A stretch of 64,000 nucleotides of DNA. Origin: Brumimicrobium aurantiacum (GTDB lineage: Bacteria > Bacteroidota > Bacteroidia > Flavobacteriales_D > Crocinitomicaceae). Positions 8,710 through 20,077 of this stretch are shown in pieces; within the stretch, counting starts at the first letter, position 1, and each line of letters starts with the position of its first letter. Made by a program: the position numbers and the translations under genes. Under the pieces are notes generated by a model. It was given only the letters and a program-made list of their open reading frames with translations. It did not search any database and was not told the DNA's origin. The stretch lies in contig NZ_QURB01000001.1 of NCBI RefSeq assembly GCF_003402975.1, forward strand, positions 248,001 to 312,000, read 5' to 3'.

Positions 8710-9894
8710 ATGACAAATAAAAACGCATATATAGTTACAGGATATCGTACGGCAGTAGGGAAGTCTGGCCGTGGTGGTTTCCGTTTTTATCGTCCAGATG
8801 ACTTAGCAGCAAATGTAATTAAGCGCATCATGGAAGATGTTCCGAATTTGGACCCAAGTCGCATCGATGATGTAATCGTTGGAAATGCTAATCCAGAAGC
8901 AGAACAAGGTTTAAATATGGGACGTTTAGTTTCATTAATGGGATTAGACACGAATAAGGTTCCAGGAATGACTGTGAACCGTTACTGTTCATCAGGATTA
9001 GAAACAATTGCATTAGCGACTGCGAAAATCAATATGGGGATGGCCGATTGTGTTATCGCTGGAGGTGTCGAATCAATGTCTGCAATTCCAATGGGAGGTT
9101 GGAGAATTGTGCCAAATCCAAAAGTGGGTAAGGAAAATCCAACTTGGTATTGGGGAATGGGGTTAACGGCAGAAGCTGTAGCTCAACAATACGGTATTTC
9201 GCGTGAAGACCAAGATAGATTTGCTTTGCAATCGCATGAACGTGCTTTAAAAGCAATTGCTGAAGGTCGTTTCAAAGATGATATCGTTCCTGTAGAAGTT
9301 GAACACATTTACTTGGATGAAAATGAAAAACGTCAAGTAAAAAACTACACTGTAGATACAGATGAAGGACCAAGAAAAGGTTCTACTTATGAAGCATTGG
9401 CACGATTAAGACCTGTTTTTGATGCAAAAGGTTCAGTTACTGCTGGTAACTCTTCACAAACAAGTGACGGAGCAGCATTTACTTTAGTGATGTCTGAGAA
9501 AATGGTGAAAGAACTCGGATTAGAGCCTGTTGCTCGTTTAGCTTCTTACAATGTTGTTGGAGTTGAGCCACGCATCATGGGTATTGGTCCAGTAGACGCT
9601 ATTCCAGCGGCAATTAATTCCGCAGGATTAAAATTGAACGACATTAGTTTATTCGAATTAAACGAGGCTTTTGCATCTCAATCCTTAGCCGTAATTCGCG
9701 AAGCAGGATTAAATCCAGACATCGTAAATGTAAATGGTGGTGCGATTTCATTAGGTCACCCACTTGGATGTACTGGTGCGAAATTAACAGTTCAAATGAT
9801 GAATGAATTGAAGAAACGTAACGAACGCTATGGTGTTGTAACAATGTGTGTTGGTACAGGACAAGGTGCAGCAGGAGTTATTGAAAGATTGTAA
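8710..9894 (+). CDS. fadA: Acetyl-CoA C-acyltransferase (3-ketoacyl-CoA thiolase)
   Basis: The 394-residue enzyme performs the thiolytic final step of beta-oxidation, releasing acetyl-CoA. The nucleophile is Cys93 in NRYCSSGLE. The C-terminal active-site segments are NEAFASQ, NGGAISLGHPLGCTG and the CVGTGQGAAG loop carrying the second catalytic Cys. Length and motif order are normal for a degradative thiolase. It follows the dehydrogenase/hydratase gene after the S23 insertion and is closed by a strong terminator. No acyl-CoA dehydrogenase follows it, unlike the Bacillus fadNAE operon, so that step must be encoded elsewhere. Confidence 0.94.
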   Translation: MTNKNAYIVTGYRTAVGKSGRGGFRFYRPDDLAANVIKRIMEDVPNLDPSRIDDVIVGNANPEAEQGLNMGRLVSLMGLDTNKVPGMTVNRYCSSGLETIALATAKINMGMADCVIAGGVESMSAIPMGGWRIVPNPKVGKENPTWYWGMGLTAEAVAQQYGISREDQDRFALQSHERALKAIAEGRFKDDIVPVEVEHIYLDENEKRQVKNYTVDTDEGPRKGSTYEALARLRPVFDAKGSVTAGNSSQTSDGAAFTLVMSEKMVKELGLEPVARLASYNVVGVEPRIMGIGPVDAIPAAINSAGLKLNDISLFELNEAFASQSLAVIREAGLNPDIVNVNGGAISLGHPLGCTGAKLTVQMMNELKKRNERYGVVTMCVGTGQGAAGVIERL

Positions 9895-9950
9895 CTCACA
9901 AGCGACCAACAGTTCTAAACTTGTGACAACGTTTTAATTAACAAGATATA

Positions 9951-9992
9951 AAAACAAGCCTTCGAGTTAATTCTCGAAGGCTTGTTTTTTTT
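9951..9992 (+). terminator. Strong bidirectional terminator between convergent genes
   Basis: AAAACAAGCCTTCGAG pairs perfectly with CTCGAAGGCTTGTTTT across a TTAATT loop and runs into eight or more T residues. A-rich on one side and T-rich on the other, it can end both the thiolase transcript (plus) and the T9SS cargo gene (minus). Confidence 0.93.
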
Positions 9993-10022
9993 GAAGTTAT
10001 TGCATGCCTAAAAATTTCGGTA

Positions 10023-13000
10023 TTAATTCACCACTACTTTCTTTACTCCGCTACCTATATTTACAAAGTAAATTCCAGGCGATAAACCACTTATATCAAT
10101 CAACTTTTCATTTTCGTTTGCTGAAATAGGGATTGTATTAATGAGCAATCCTTGGAAAGAGAAAATCTTTATCTCATTACCACTTACATTATTCCAAACT
10201 ACATTCATTTGATTCGTTGCTGGATTTGGGTAAGCATTTATGGACGAAATTAGCATACTGCTTTGATTTGGAGGTCCAACTTGATCATAAGGAATTACAT
10301 CCCAAGAAAACATTGGTCTTCCTTCATTTTGATTAGAAAGCACCTTGGTTTTAAACTCCTTATTGATACGGATACTTAATCTTGCATCAGCTGCATTTAA
10401 TTGCGCTCCGGATTTTAAAAGTGGCTGCATTACCCAAGACAAATTTGCATATACATCTTTAAATGCTTGCTCTGTTTCCATAGACAGTTGCTGATGAATA
10501 AATGCTCCTTCGTCATAGTGAGGCATTCCAAATTCTTCACGACCAAAAACGTATATTACGTGTTGACCACCTAAAACAAAGTTTCCATTATTATCCATTA
10601 ACCTATCTGTTGGATTCCAAATCATGTCATCTCCATTATCATTCGTTAAAGATGAGTTTTCTCCAAAGGCAATATTTAATCTTCTTCCGGTTTCTACGTC
10701 AATAGCATAACCAGGAAACCACCCCATACCAGTTCCTGTACCATCTGGATTTCCTTGTTTATTTACAGAAGCACTCTTACGTAATAAACCTGCTTTTCCT
10801 CCTCCTACTGAACCTTGGTCAAAAGCATTAAGCTCAATCACTGGACTTCTTGTCCATTTTGAAGTATCAGCTGTAAACACTATATCAATACTTGGCTGAT
10901 AAACAACAGCTTGAGAAAGTGGTGTTATCGAACTAAAAACTTGACTATTTCCAATTGTTTCAGAAACAGCTATGGGAGTAAAATAACATTCGTTTACTCT
11001 AGTTAACCAAGCAGGTGCGACAATTCCATCGAGAAGTTTACTGTAAACATTTTGAGGATCAAAACCCCTTGAGGAATAACAATTAATATTATAGACACTG
11101 TCATTTGGTACACTCGTTAGGCTCGGAAAATAATCTCCAGAGGTTATCCAATTTAATGGAGAAGAAGCATTTGTATTCTTAACTCCAGTTAACCATTCCA
11201 CATTATTCTCAAAATTTAATGTAGCCTTTAAGGGTAAAGCATGCTTGTCTCTTTCGTCGCAATTTGTTCTATAATCGGGGCAAACATAGTTTTCTTGCTT
11301 GATTCTTATGGCCATTTCCCATTGTGGAAAAAACTGCTCATCTCCAATACTAATTGCCGAACTTGAAATCGCAGAATCCAATAAAGTTCCACCAATAGTA
11401 TCAAAATGATAAATTGTCCAGTTTGCCGAATCAACAGCGTTATACTCATGAAATTTGATAACAAAATGACCTAAAGCATGGTTTACTGTATCTGTTAATC
11501 GCGCTTCAATAGGTCCTTTACCTCTTTTATATTTTATGCTATCGACGGAATATGACGTTAAAATAGCTTGTTCAGAATTTTCATGTAAAGTAACAGCACG
11601 AGACATATTTCCTTCACCATCGAGACGTGTAATTTCAAAATTTACTTTTAAGTTTTCTTCATTTAAAATGAAATCATCTTGAACACCCGTTTCTTTTTGT
11701 ATACATTCTGAACTAAGGTTATCAAAATAATGTTGAACAGAATCGGCGTAACGAATTAAACCATCAACGTTTTCTAAATAACCACCTTGCTTATTGTATA
11801 TGATGGCATAATTATAGATTAAAGTATCTCCAGGATTAAAAACTTCTCCTCCACTCGTTCCAAAAAAACGTCGATCACCATTTGGATTTGAATTTCCGTT
11901 TCCATCATAATTTAATTCTGTCCTTCCTGTATCCAAATAAGGATTACCATCATAAATATGCTGAACCACATTTCCCGGACCATAGCCACCAGGTGCATCT
12001 GTCCAATATGTTCCATCCTTCCATTTACCGTTCATATAGTTCCAGAAGTCAGCATTCGTTTCAGGATCATCCGTAATTGGAGTTCCTAAATCCCCTCGTT
12101 GGAAATGCCATGAATATTCAAAATCTTTGTTCAAACTTACAAGTCCTACTGCTGGTGGACCAGAACCATATCCAGGCGCCCCATTTCCACCTTCATCATG
12201 AGGATCACCATTATAACAATAAACTAAATTTTTAACTGATGCAGAACCAATGTAGTCATCTTCAGCAAAACCAATATCAGGATCCATCGCGAAAGTTGTT
12301 TTAAAATCATTGAAAGAATTTGAACCTCTATTGATCAATTTAACATCGATAAAAGTTGTAGAATCTATATAGTTATTCGACTTAAACTGATAGGCCATTA
12401 GATGAATTTCAGCACCAACTTCAGTTCCATCAATATAAGCAGGTTCATGATTTTCATGAAAAATTTGATACGAAGCGGCATCTCCTTTTATACATGGATA
12501 ATCTCCTAGATAGGGTTCATAAACTCCATTTCCATTAATATCTATAAATGGCGCAAGCTGAGAAGCTACCCCAATTGCAGTGTTTCCATTTCCTGGCCAA
12601 TTTAATATGGCGTCAGGAGCAACGTAGCCTTGCTGATCATGGTTGTCAACATGATAAACAATTTCAGATTTAGTAACAGTCCACAATCCACTCTCATAAT
12701 TGTATATGTAAGCTGTGTCCAAGTAATCATTTGTTGATGAAATTGGGCCGCGATGGAATCTTCGATCTACCGCATAAATATCAGCAGAGAGTTTTAAGTC
12801 TCCGTTTTGATTTGTTCCTCCAAAACAAAGACTACCGCTAAAAACAAGGTTATTACCACTTCCAGCTGGAACTTCATAGCCTGGCATCCCAAGCCCATGT
12901 TTTTGGAACAATATCCCCTCATCACTAATCATCGCTGCAACACTGTTCCCATTTAAGGTATCCAATGTTTGTTGCGCATTTAAGAAATTAAAGAAAGAGA

Positions 13001-13037
13001 TCAAAAAAGATCCTAAAATAAATATTGAGTTTTTCAT
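10023..13037 (-). CDS. Large T9SS cargo protein with type A sorting domain
   Basis: The protein has 1004 residues. A signal peptide (ending NAQQ) sends it to the periplasm. The C-terminal 80 residues form a T9SS type A sorting domain (AYPNPATNQMNVVWNN, then GLSPGIYFVNIGSG, ending KKVVVN), directing secretion across the outer membrane. Residues 20-440 are closely related to the whole of the cargo protein at 14631-16235 (shared YEVPAGS, NWPGNG, LGDYPC, DDYIGSA, KWKDG). About 470 further residues sit between that region and the sorting domain and are not shared. The Asp/Asn/Gly-rich loops suggest a calcium-bound extracellular beta structure. No catalytic motif was recognised, so adhesion is only a guess. 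Confidence 0.9.
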   Translation of the reverse strand: MKNSIFILGSFLISFFNFLNAQQTLDTLNGNSVAAMISDEGILFQKHGLGMPGYEVPAGSGNNLVFSGSLCFGGTNQNGDLKLSADIYAVDRRFHRGPISSTNDYLDTAYIYNYESGLWTVTKSEIVYHVDNHDQQGYVAPDAILNWPGNGNTAIGVASQLAPFIDINGNGVYEPYLGDYPCIKGDAASYQIFHENHEPAYIDGTEVGAEIHLMAYQFKSNNYIDSTTFIDVKLINRGSNSFNDFKTTFAMDPDIGFAEDDYIGSASVKNLVYCYNGDPHDEGGNGAPGYGSGPPAVGLVSLNKDFEYSWHFQRGDLGTPITDDPETNADFWNYMNGKWKDGTYWTDAPGGYGPGNVVQHIYDGNPYLDTGRTELNYDGNGNSNPNGDRRFFGTSGGEVFNPGDTLIYNYAIIYNKQGGYLENVDGLIRYADSVQHYFDNLSSECIQKETGVQDDFILNEENLKVNFEITRLDGEGNMSRAVTLHENSEQAILTSYSVDSIKYKRGKGPIEARLTDTVNHALGHFVIKFHEYNAVDSANWTIYHFDTIGGTLLDSAISSSAISIGDEQFFPQWEMAIRIKQENYVCPDYRTNCDERDKHALPLKATLNFENNVEWLTGVKNTNASSPLNWITSGDYFPSLTSVPNDSVYNINCYSSRGFDPQNVYSKLLDGIVAPAWLTRVNECYFTPIAVSETIGNSQVFSSITPLSQAVVYQPSIDIVFTADTSKWTRSPVIELNAFDQGSVGGGKAGLLRKSASVNKQGNPDGTGTGMGWFPGYAIDVETGRRLNIAFGENSSLTNDNGDDMIWNPTDRLMDNNGNFVLGGQHVIYVFGREEFGMPHYDEGAFIHQQLSMETEQAFKDVYANLSWVMQPLLKSGAQLNAADARLSIRINKEFKTKVLSNQNEGRPMFSWDVIPYDQVGPPNQSSMLISSINAYPNPATNQMNVVWNNVSGNEIKIFSFQGLLINTIPISANENEKLIDISGLSPGIYFVNIGSGVKKVVVN

Positions 13038-13275
13038 ATCCGTAGTTTTATTGATTAATGGGAATTACTTTAACTCCACTTAAGATTAATACGGAATATT
13101 AGCTATAAAGGTTGGTAAATCAAACTCTTAACATCATCACATATAAGGATTATGATGAGAAATAAGAGGAGACATTGAAACGAAAAAATTTACCTTTATA
13201 AACCTTTGACTTTTCAAATCAATAGAAAATCAACAAACGTATAGTAAAACATAAGAAATGCTTCATTAATATTTA

Positions 13276-13311
13276 TAGTCTAATAGTATTGTTCACAACA
13301 TTATTAGACTA
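13276..13311 (-). terminator. Hairpin downstream of the small membrane protein gene
   Basis: TAGTCTAATA at 13276-13285 pairs perfectly with TATTAGACTA at 13302-13311, 9 bases past the stop of the minus-strand gene at 13320. The following minus-strand sequence is AT-rich but lacks a clean T run, so it may be a weak terminator or an mRNA-stabilising stem. Nothing else was recognised in 13038-13319. Confidence 0.45.
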
Positions 13312-13319
13312 ATAATGGA

Positions 13320-13544
13320 TTAACTAGAAGTTTCATGATTATCTTCTAATTCTTGAATTTTTTTGATTAACATGAGGTAATGAATCGCAGAGTTAACTAT
13401 ACCTAAACATAACCCCCCAAGTATGAATTTAGAACAAGAAGCGTAATCATTCAATTTTAAATAAGCACCGAACAAAATTATCAAAGTTGCAAGTGCGTAA
13501 ACAGTGTTAATAATTTTCATAGACATTATTTTTAAGCGTTTCAT
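13320..13544 (-). CDS. Small two-helix membrane protein
   Basis: The protein has 74 residues; starts at M7 or M9 are equally possible. Two hydrophobic helices (about residues 13-30 and 40-58) are separated by a short polar turn, and the tail is charged (KKIQELEDNHETSS). The segment LFGAYLKLNDY followed by a Gly-rich helix faintly recalls the N-terminal membrane part of GldL, a gliding/T9SS motor protein, but it is far too short to be GldL and the likeness may be chance. It lies between a DUF3050 gene and a T9SS cargo gene. The function is unknown. Confidence 0.65.
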   Translation of the reverse strand: MKRLKIMSMKIINTVYALATLIILFGAYLKLNDYASCSKFILGGLCLGIVNSAIHYLMLIKKIQELEDNHETSS

Positions 13545-13701
13545 ATAGTAGTAACAAATAAAAATAAGTGATTGGGCTTGAGTCTTAATGAATTATCGCT
13601 AACAATATATAAATAATAATTTAATTAACAGAGTATACTATTTATTTTTAACATTCCATTCAACTTATAAAAGCAACCATTCATTATTAAAAACACGTAA
13701 T

Positions 13702-14472
13702 TCACAGCATTTCAAGCTCTTTTTCAATTTCATCCCATAGTTCAACTCTTTTTTGAAGTGCAGCAATTGAAATTTGTACAACTTCGTCCCATTTTTGCTG
13801 ATCTTCACCACAAAGCTCTGAAATCATTTCTAATGATAAAGGACCGTGCTCATCTCCATCTAATTCAATGTGGCGTTTTAAATAGTACATCAACTTTGGG
13901 TAATCGACATTATGTTCATTATTTGATTTTTCAATAATTGCGATGAACATATCTGGTATTAAATCTTCTCTTCCAAAGGTAAATGCAGCTGCAATTTTAT
14001 GTATTTCATTGGATTGAATAACATCAAAAGTAAATTTGAGAAACTCCTTTTCTGCGGGTTTCAAATCAGCCTGATCCAAATATTCATTAACCGATGATAA
14101 ATCACCTACTTCTTCAACAAATTTAGAGATTCTAGAAGTATCTGCACCTACCTCATCCATAGCGTCAAGGTACATCTCATAATGACTTTTAGGAACTCCT
14201 TTTTCATTTACATCACTTTCTTCACCAAGTACAATTTCATTGATAAAGCGAGCCGTTTTTTCGTTCTTCACAGGTTTCCATGGTAATGAAACACAGGTCA
14301 AACTAATTTGTAAGGCTTTTAATAAAGACATGAAATCCCAGACTGCATAAACATGTTTTTCCATAAATAAACTTACGTCTTTAACAGCATTTAAATTTCT
14401 GTAAAGATTATGGTTCTTTAATTGCGATCGCAAATCTTGGGTTCTTTGTTCAATAAGTTCTAAATTATTCAT
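13702..14472 (-). CDS. DUF3050 domain protein (haem-oxygenase-like helical fold)
   Basis: The 256-residue, all-helical protein fits DUF3050. Telling segments are KHVYAVWDFMSLLKALQ near residue 40, VSLPWKPVKN at about 62, and MYYLKRHIELDGDEHGPLS near 205. His, Glu and Asp residues in HVYAVWDFM and RHIELDGDEHG are placed like the metal ligands of haem-oxygenase-like and TenA-type proteins, so a metal-dependent oxidase role is conceivable but unproven. There is no signal peptide, so it is cytoplasmic. It lies between two paralogous T9SS cargo genes with no obvious functional link to them. Confidence 0.82.
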   Translation of the reverse strand: MNNLELIEQRTQDLRSQLKNHNLYRNLNAVKDVSLFMEKHVYAVWDFMSLLKALQISLTCVSLPWKPVKNEKTARFINEIVLGEESDVNEKGVPKSHYEMYLDAMDEVGADTSRISKFVEEVGDLSSVNEYLDQADLKPAEKEFLKFTFDVIQSNEIHKIAAAFTFGREDLIPDMFIAIIEKSNNEHNVDYPKLMYYLKRHIELDGDEHGPLSLEMISELCGEDQQKWDEVVQISIAALQKRVELWDEIEKELEML

Positions 14473-14630
14473 TTTAAATTCGTTTAAATAAATATAATAT
14501 CAGCAGGTAAACTCCAAATTAAAACAATTTAACCTGTACCATCTAATAATGACACAGGTTAAATTAAGTTATGACAAATGTAATAATCGGATCATTAGAA
14601 TTACATTAACATCCGAAATAAATCTATAGT

Positions 14631-16235
14631 TTATTGAACAATTATTTTCTGTCTTTCCGTTCCAACTTCAACAAAATAAACACCTGGAGAAAGTGTTCCT
14701 AAATCAATCGTCTGAACACCTGTACTTTGGTTTACAGGAATCGATTTTATTGTTTTCCCTTGGAATGATATAATTTGTATCGATTTTACGTTTATTTCAG
14801 TCCATTTTACATGAACCTGATCTTTTGTTGGATTAGGATATAAACTGAAACTTGACAACTCACTTTCATTATCAATACTAAGACTGGTGTTTGACGCACA
14901 GTAGTTATTAATTGTGTCAAAGAAGGTTTGAATATTATTTGCGGTTGTGATCAAATTGTCAACATTGTTTAAATGATCATTTTCATTATTGTATACAATC
15001 GCATAATTATACATTAATTGTTCACCAGGCTGAAAAGTTTCTTCCTCACTTGTAAGTAGAAGTACACGGTCATCTCCTGGATTTACTGTTCCATTGCCAT
15101 CTATATTCATTTCAGACCAACTTGTATTTTGATTTGGGTTCCCATCATATAAGAATTGTGTGCTTCCATTGTTACCTCCATAACCTATTCCACCTTGTGT
15201 CCAATCACTTCCATCTTTCCATTTGGCATTCATATAATTCCAATATTCAGATGCAATTTGTGGATCCGTTATCGAAGGGTTTCCCATTGTAGTTCTATAA
15301 TAAGTACCTATGGAAGCTAGGTTTTTGTTTAATAAAACAACACCTACAGCAGGTGGATTTGCTCCATATCCAGACGAACCATTCCCTCCTGGATCATAAG
15401 CGCTTGCATTGTAGGAATATGCCATATTATTGGATGGCGCTGATCCGATATAATCATCCGTAGCAAAACCGATATCGGTATCTAAGAAAAAAGTTGCTTT
15501 AAAATCTTCAAAAGAATGTTGTCCCCTATTGATAACTTTCGTTTCGATAAATGTGGTATTATTAACATCACCAGTACCTACATATTGATAGGCCATAATG
15601 TGAATTTCTGCACCTATCTCCTCCCCTCCACTTTCGGTATGATTTCCATCATCATTCATGATTTGATAAATTGCTTTATCTCCATTTATACATGGATAAT
15701 CACCTAAATGTGGTTCATATACTCCATTGCTATCTACATCAACATAGGGTGCCAATTGATGTGCAACACCAACTGTTGTATCACCATTTCCTGGCCAATT
15801 CATTATTGAAGAAGGAGTAACATATCCTTGTTGGCCATGATTATTGATATGATTAATAATGTCTATACGTTCTACCCACCAAAGACCTGAATTGTATTTA
15901 TTAAAATATACAGGTTCCATATATTCTCCTGTACTCGAATATGGGCCGATTGAATAATCGTTATCCTCTCCATAGGCATGAGCAGCTAGTTTTAAGTCTC
16001 CATTTTCATTTGTGCCTCCAAACCAAAATGCTCCTTGAAAGATTAAATGATTATTACTTCCGGCCGGTACTTCATAACCCGCAGAACCAGCCATAATATC
16101 ATAAAACAAAGAGCCATTATTCATGATCATTGCACTAACGTTATTATAATCAAGGAAGGCCGAGTGGTTCTGACCATAACCATTTAAAGACAGCATAATT
16201 GAGGTAATAAATGTGGTAAATTTAAAGTTTTTCAT
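14631..16235 (-). CDS. T9SS cargo protein with type A sorting domain, paralogue of 10023-13037
   Basis: The protein has 534 residues. It has a signal peptide (ending NGYGQ), a single region of about 430 residues shared with the 1004-residue cargo encoded nearby, and a C-terminal T9SS type A sorting domain (LYPNPTKDQVHVKWTE, then LSPGVYFVEVG, ending KIIVQ). Shared blocks include FGGTNENGDLKL, NWPGNGDTTVGVAHQLAP, VYEPHLGDYPC and DIGFATDDYIGSAP. Asp/Asn/Gly-rich motifs such as DVDSNGVYEP could bind calcium. The pair looks like an old duplication in which one copy gained or lost the middle block. The activity is unknown; export to the cell surface or medium is expected. Confidence 0.9.
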   Translation of the reverse strand: MKNFKFTTFITSIMLSLNGYGQNHSAFLDYNNVSAMIMNNGSLFYDIMAGSAGYEVPAGSNNHLIFQGAFWFGGTNENGDLKLAAHAYGEDNDYSIGPYSSTGEYMEPVYFNKYNSGLWWVERIDIINHINNHGQQGYVTPSSIMNWPGNGDTTVGVAHQLAPYVDVDSNGVYEPHLGDYPCINGDKAIYQIMNDDGNHTESGGEEIGAEIHIMAYQYVGTGDVNNTTFIETKVINRGQHSFEDFKATFFLDTDIGFATDDYIGSAPSNNMAYSYNASAYDPGGNGSSGYGANPPAVGVVLLNKNLASIGTYYRTTMGNPSITDPQIASEYWNYMNAKWKDGSDWTQGGIGYGGNNGSTQFLYDGNPNQNTSWSEMNIDGNGTVNPGDDRVLLLTSEEETFQPGEQLMYNYAIVYNNENDHLNNVDNLITTANNIQTFFDTINNYCASNTSLSIDNESELSSFSLYPNPTKDQVHVKWTEINVKSIQIISFQGKTIKSIPVNQSTGVQTIDLGTLSPGVYFVEVGTERQKIIVQ

Positions 16236-16318
16236 AGTGTATTATTTTTTATGATTAAACCTTTAGTTTTCAAAAAGTTTAATCAAAGTACGTTAAAAAT
16301 TGAAAAAAGGTTGGCCAT

Positions 16319-18277
<1,959 letters not shown>

Positions 18278-18408
18278 TTTATTTGGTTTAGTTTGTTTTT
18301 TATAAATATAGAAAAATCCTATTCTATAAGAAACAATTTCCAAGCTGAAAATCAAATACTGAATTAGATAAAAAACGCAAGAAATGTGAGAATTTCATTT
18401 ATCAATAC

Positions 18409-18416
18409 TATTTTTG
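18409..18416 (+). promoter_or_regulatory. Promoter -7 box of tyrS
   Basis: TATTTTTG matches the Bacteroidota TAnnTTTG box and lies 16 bases before the tyrS ATG at 18433. No clear TTG is visible at the -33 position. Confidence 0.5.
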
Positions 18417-18432
18417 AAAAAAAATAAAGAAA

Positions 18433-19728
18433 ATGGACAAGAACTTCATCGAAGAGCTAAAATGGAGAGGCATGATTCACGACAGCATGCCAGGTGTAGA
18501 AGAGCATTTATTGGAAAAAATGCGCTCAGCCTATGTGGGAATAGACCCAACTGCAGATTCTTTACACATTGGACATTTAGTGAGTGTGATGATGTTACGT
18601 CACTTTCAGAAGGCAGGTCACAAACCCTACGCACTTCTTGGTGGAGCAACAGGAATGATTGGTGATCCATCTGGAAAGTCACAAGAAAGAAATTTACTTG
18701 ATGAAAAGGAGCTTAAACACAATCAAGATTCGATTAAAAAACAATTGAGTAAATTTCTAGCATTTGACACTGAAGATGAAAATGCAGCAGTTTTAGTAAA
18801 CAATTACGATTGGATGAAAAATTTTTCATTTCTTGATTTTATCCGTGACGTAGGAAAACACATCACTGTAAATTACATGATGGCTAAAGATTCAGTTAAG
18901 AAAAGATTAACTGGAGAAAATCCTGAAGGAATGTCTTTTACAGAATTTTCTTACCAATTGGTTCAAGGGAATGACTTTTTACATTTATATAAAGAAAACG
19001 AAGTAACTATTCAGATGGGAGGTTCTGACCAATGGGGAAATATAACCACTGGAACAGAAATGATACGTCGTGTGGAAAGCGGAAAAGCATTCGCCGTGAC
19101 TTGTCCATTAATTACAAAAGCAGATGGAACCAAATTTGGTAAAACTGAAGGAGGTAACATTTGGCTGGATGAAGAGAGAACTTCGCCATACGAATTTTAC
19201 CAGTATTGGCTAAACACTTCAGATGAAGATGCCGAAAAATTCATTAAGATATTTACATTTTTATCTAAAGAAGAAATTGAAACATTAGTAGCTGAACATA
19301 ACGAAGCTCCTCACCAACGTCAATTACAAAAGAAATTGGCAGAAGAAGTTACAATTATGGTTCATTCAGAAGAAGCGTTAAAAACAGCAATTGCAGCCTC
19401 TAATATTTTGTTTGGTAAATCAACGGAAGATGATCTAAGATCACTATCAACGAAAGACTTTTTATCTGTATTTGATGGAGTTCCTCAAGCAAAACTGAGT
19501 AAAGAAGAACTGAAAGAAGGTGTTGGAATTATTGATGCGTTATCAGCAAAAACAGGATTCTTAGCTTCAAATGGTCAAGCGAGAAGAGAGTTAAAAGGAA
19601 ATGCGATTAGCGTTAATAAAACGAAGGTAAAAGAAGATTTTGTTTTAACTGAGGAGCAATTGATCAACGATATGTTTATTCTTTTAGGTAAAGGTAAGAA
19701 AACAAACTACTTAATAATAGTTTCGTAA
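18433..19728 (+). CDS. tyrS: Tyrosine-tRNA ligase
   Basis: This class I aminoacyl-tRNA synthetase charges tRNA-Tyr. The 431 residues include the HIGH signature at 45-48 (DSLHIGHL), a tyrosine-binding region with [10 protein letters not shown], the KMSKS-equivalent KFGKT at 234-238, and a C-terminal S4-like RNA-binding domain from about 360 ([20 protein letters not shown]). Length and order are normal for the bacterial TyrS group. A terminator follows about 130 bases after the stop. Confidence 0.97.
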   Translation: MDKNFIEELKWRGMIHDSMPGVEEHLLEKMRSAYVGIDPTADSLHIGHLVSVMMLRHFQKAGHKPYALLGGATGMIGDPSGKSQERNLLDEKELKHNQDSIKKQLSKFLAFDTEDENAAVLVNNYDWMKNFSFLDFIRDVGKHITVNYMMAKDSVKKRLTGENPEGMSFTEFSYQLVQGNDFLHLYKENEVTIQMGGSDQWGNITTGTEMIRRVESGKAFAVTCPLITKADGTKFGKTEGGNIWLDEERTSPYEFYQYWLNTSDEDAEKFIKIFTFLSKEEIETLVAEHNEAPHQRQLQKKLAEEVTIMVHSEEALKTAIAASNILFGKSTEDDLRSLSTKDFLSVFDGVPQAKLSKEELKEGVGIIDALSAKTGFLASNGQARRELKGNAISVNKTKVKEDFVLTEEQLINDMFILLGKGKKTNYLIIVS

Positions 19729-19860
19729 TAATATGTCCACTATCGGCGTTGCAATTATTTTTGAAAGCAGTCATTGACAAATGTCAACTCCTTAGGTTTC
19801 AAAATTAATCACGCCTTGCTATTGAACACATTATTACAAAACCAGAATAAGACAATATTG

Positions 19861-19891
19861 AAAGGAGTTCAAGAAATTGAGCTCCTTTTTT
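19861..19891 (+). terminator. Terminator downstream of tyrS
   Basis: AAAGGAGTTCA pairs with TGAGCTCCTTT (one wobble) across a short AGAAAT loop and runs into six T residues. It lies 133 bases after the tyrS stop codon. Confidence 0.8.
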
Positions 19892-19907
19892 GTTAGTGTG
19901 ATTTGAC

Positions 19908-20056
19908 ACCCTCTCCTCTGCCCTCTCCTTAGAAGGAGATGCTTCGGACCAAATCTTGCCCATTTAAGATTATGCTTAACAATCAAAATCATCAATCGCA
20001 TACATAAAAGTGAGTCTCTATGTTAACCCCTTTGGAGGGGGACTAAGGGGGAGGAT
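19908..20056. repeat. MITE-like element with degenerate C/G-rich terminal inverted repeats
   Basis: The left end, 19908-19938, is rich in CCCTCTCC words and holds the palindrome CTCCTTAGAAGGAG at 19925-19938. The right end, 20027-20056, holds CCCCTTTGGAGGGG followed by GGGGGA words and reads as an imperfect inverse of the left end. About 90 AT-rich bases without an ORF lie between. The GC-rich ends contrast with the AT-rich surroundings. The arrangement resembles a non-autonomous intergenic repeat; it fills most of the gap between tyrS and the next gene. Confidence 0.5.
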
Positions 20057-20077
20057 TTTAAATATCGAATTCAAGAT

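Noticed and set aside
10023-16235. Assembly duplication of the two T9SS cargo genes
   Set aside because: The shared regions differ at many residues and the genes between them are unique, so this is true divergence rather than a repeat artefact.
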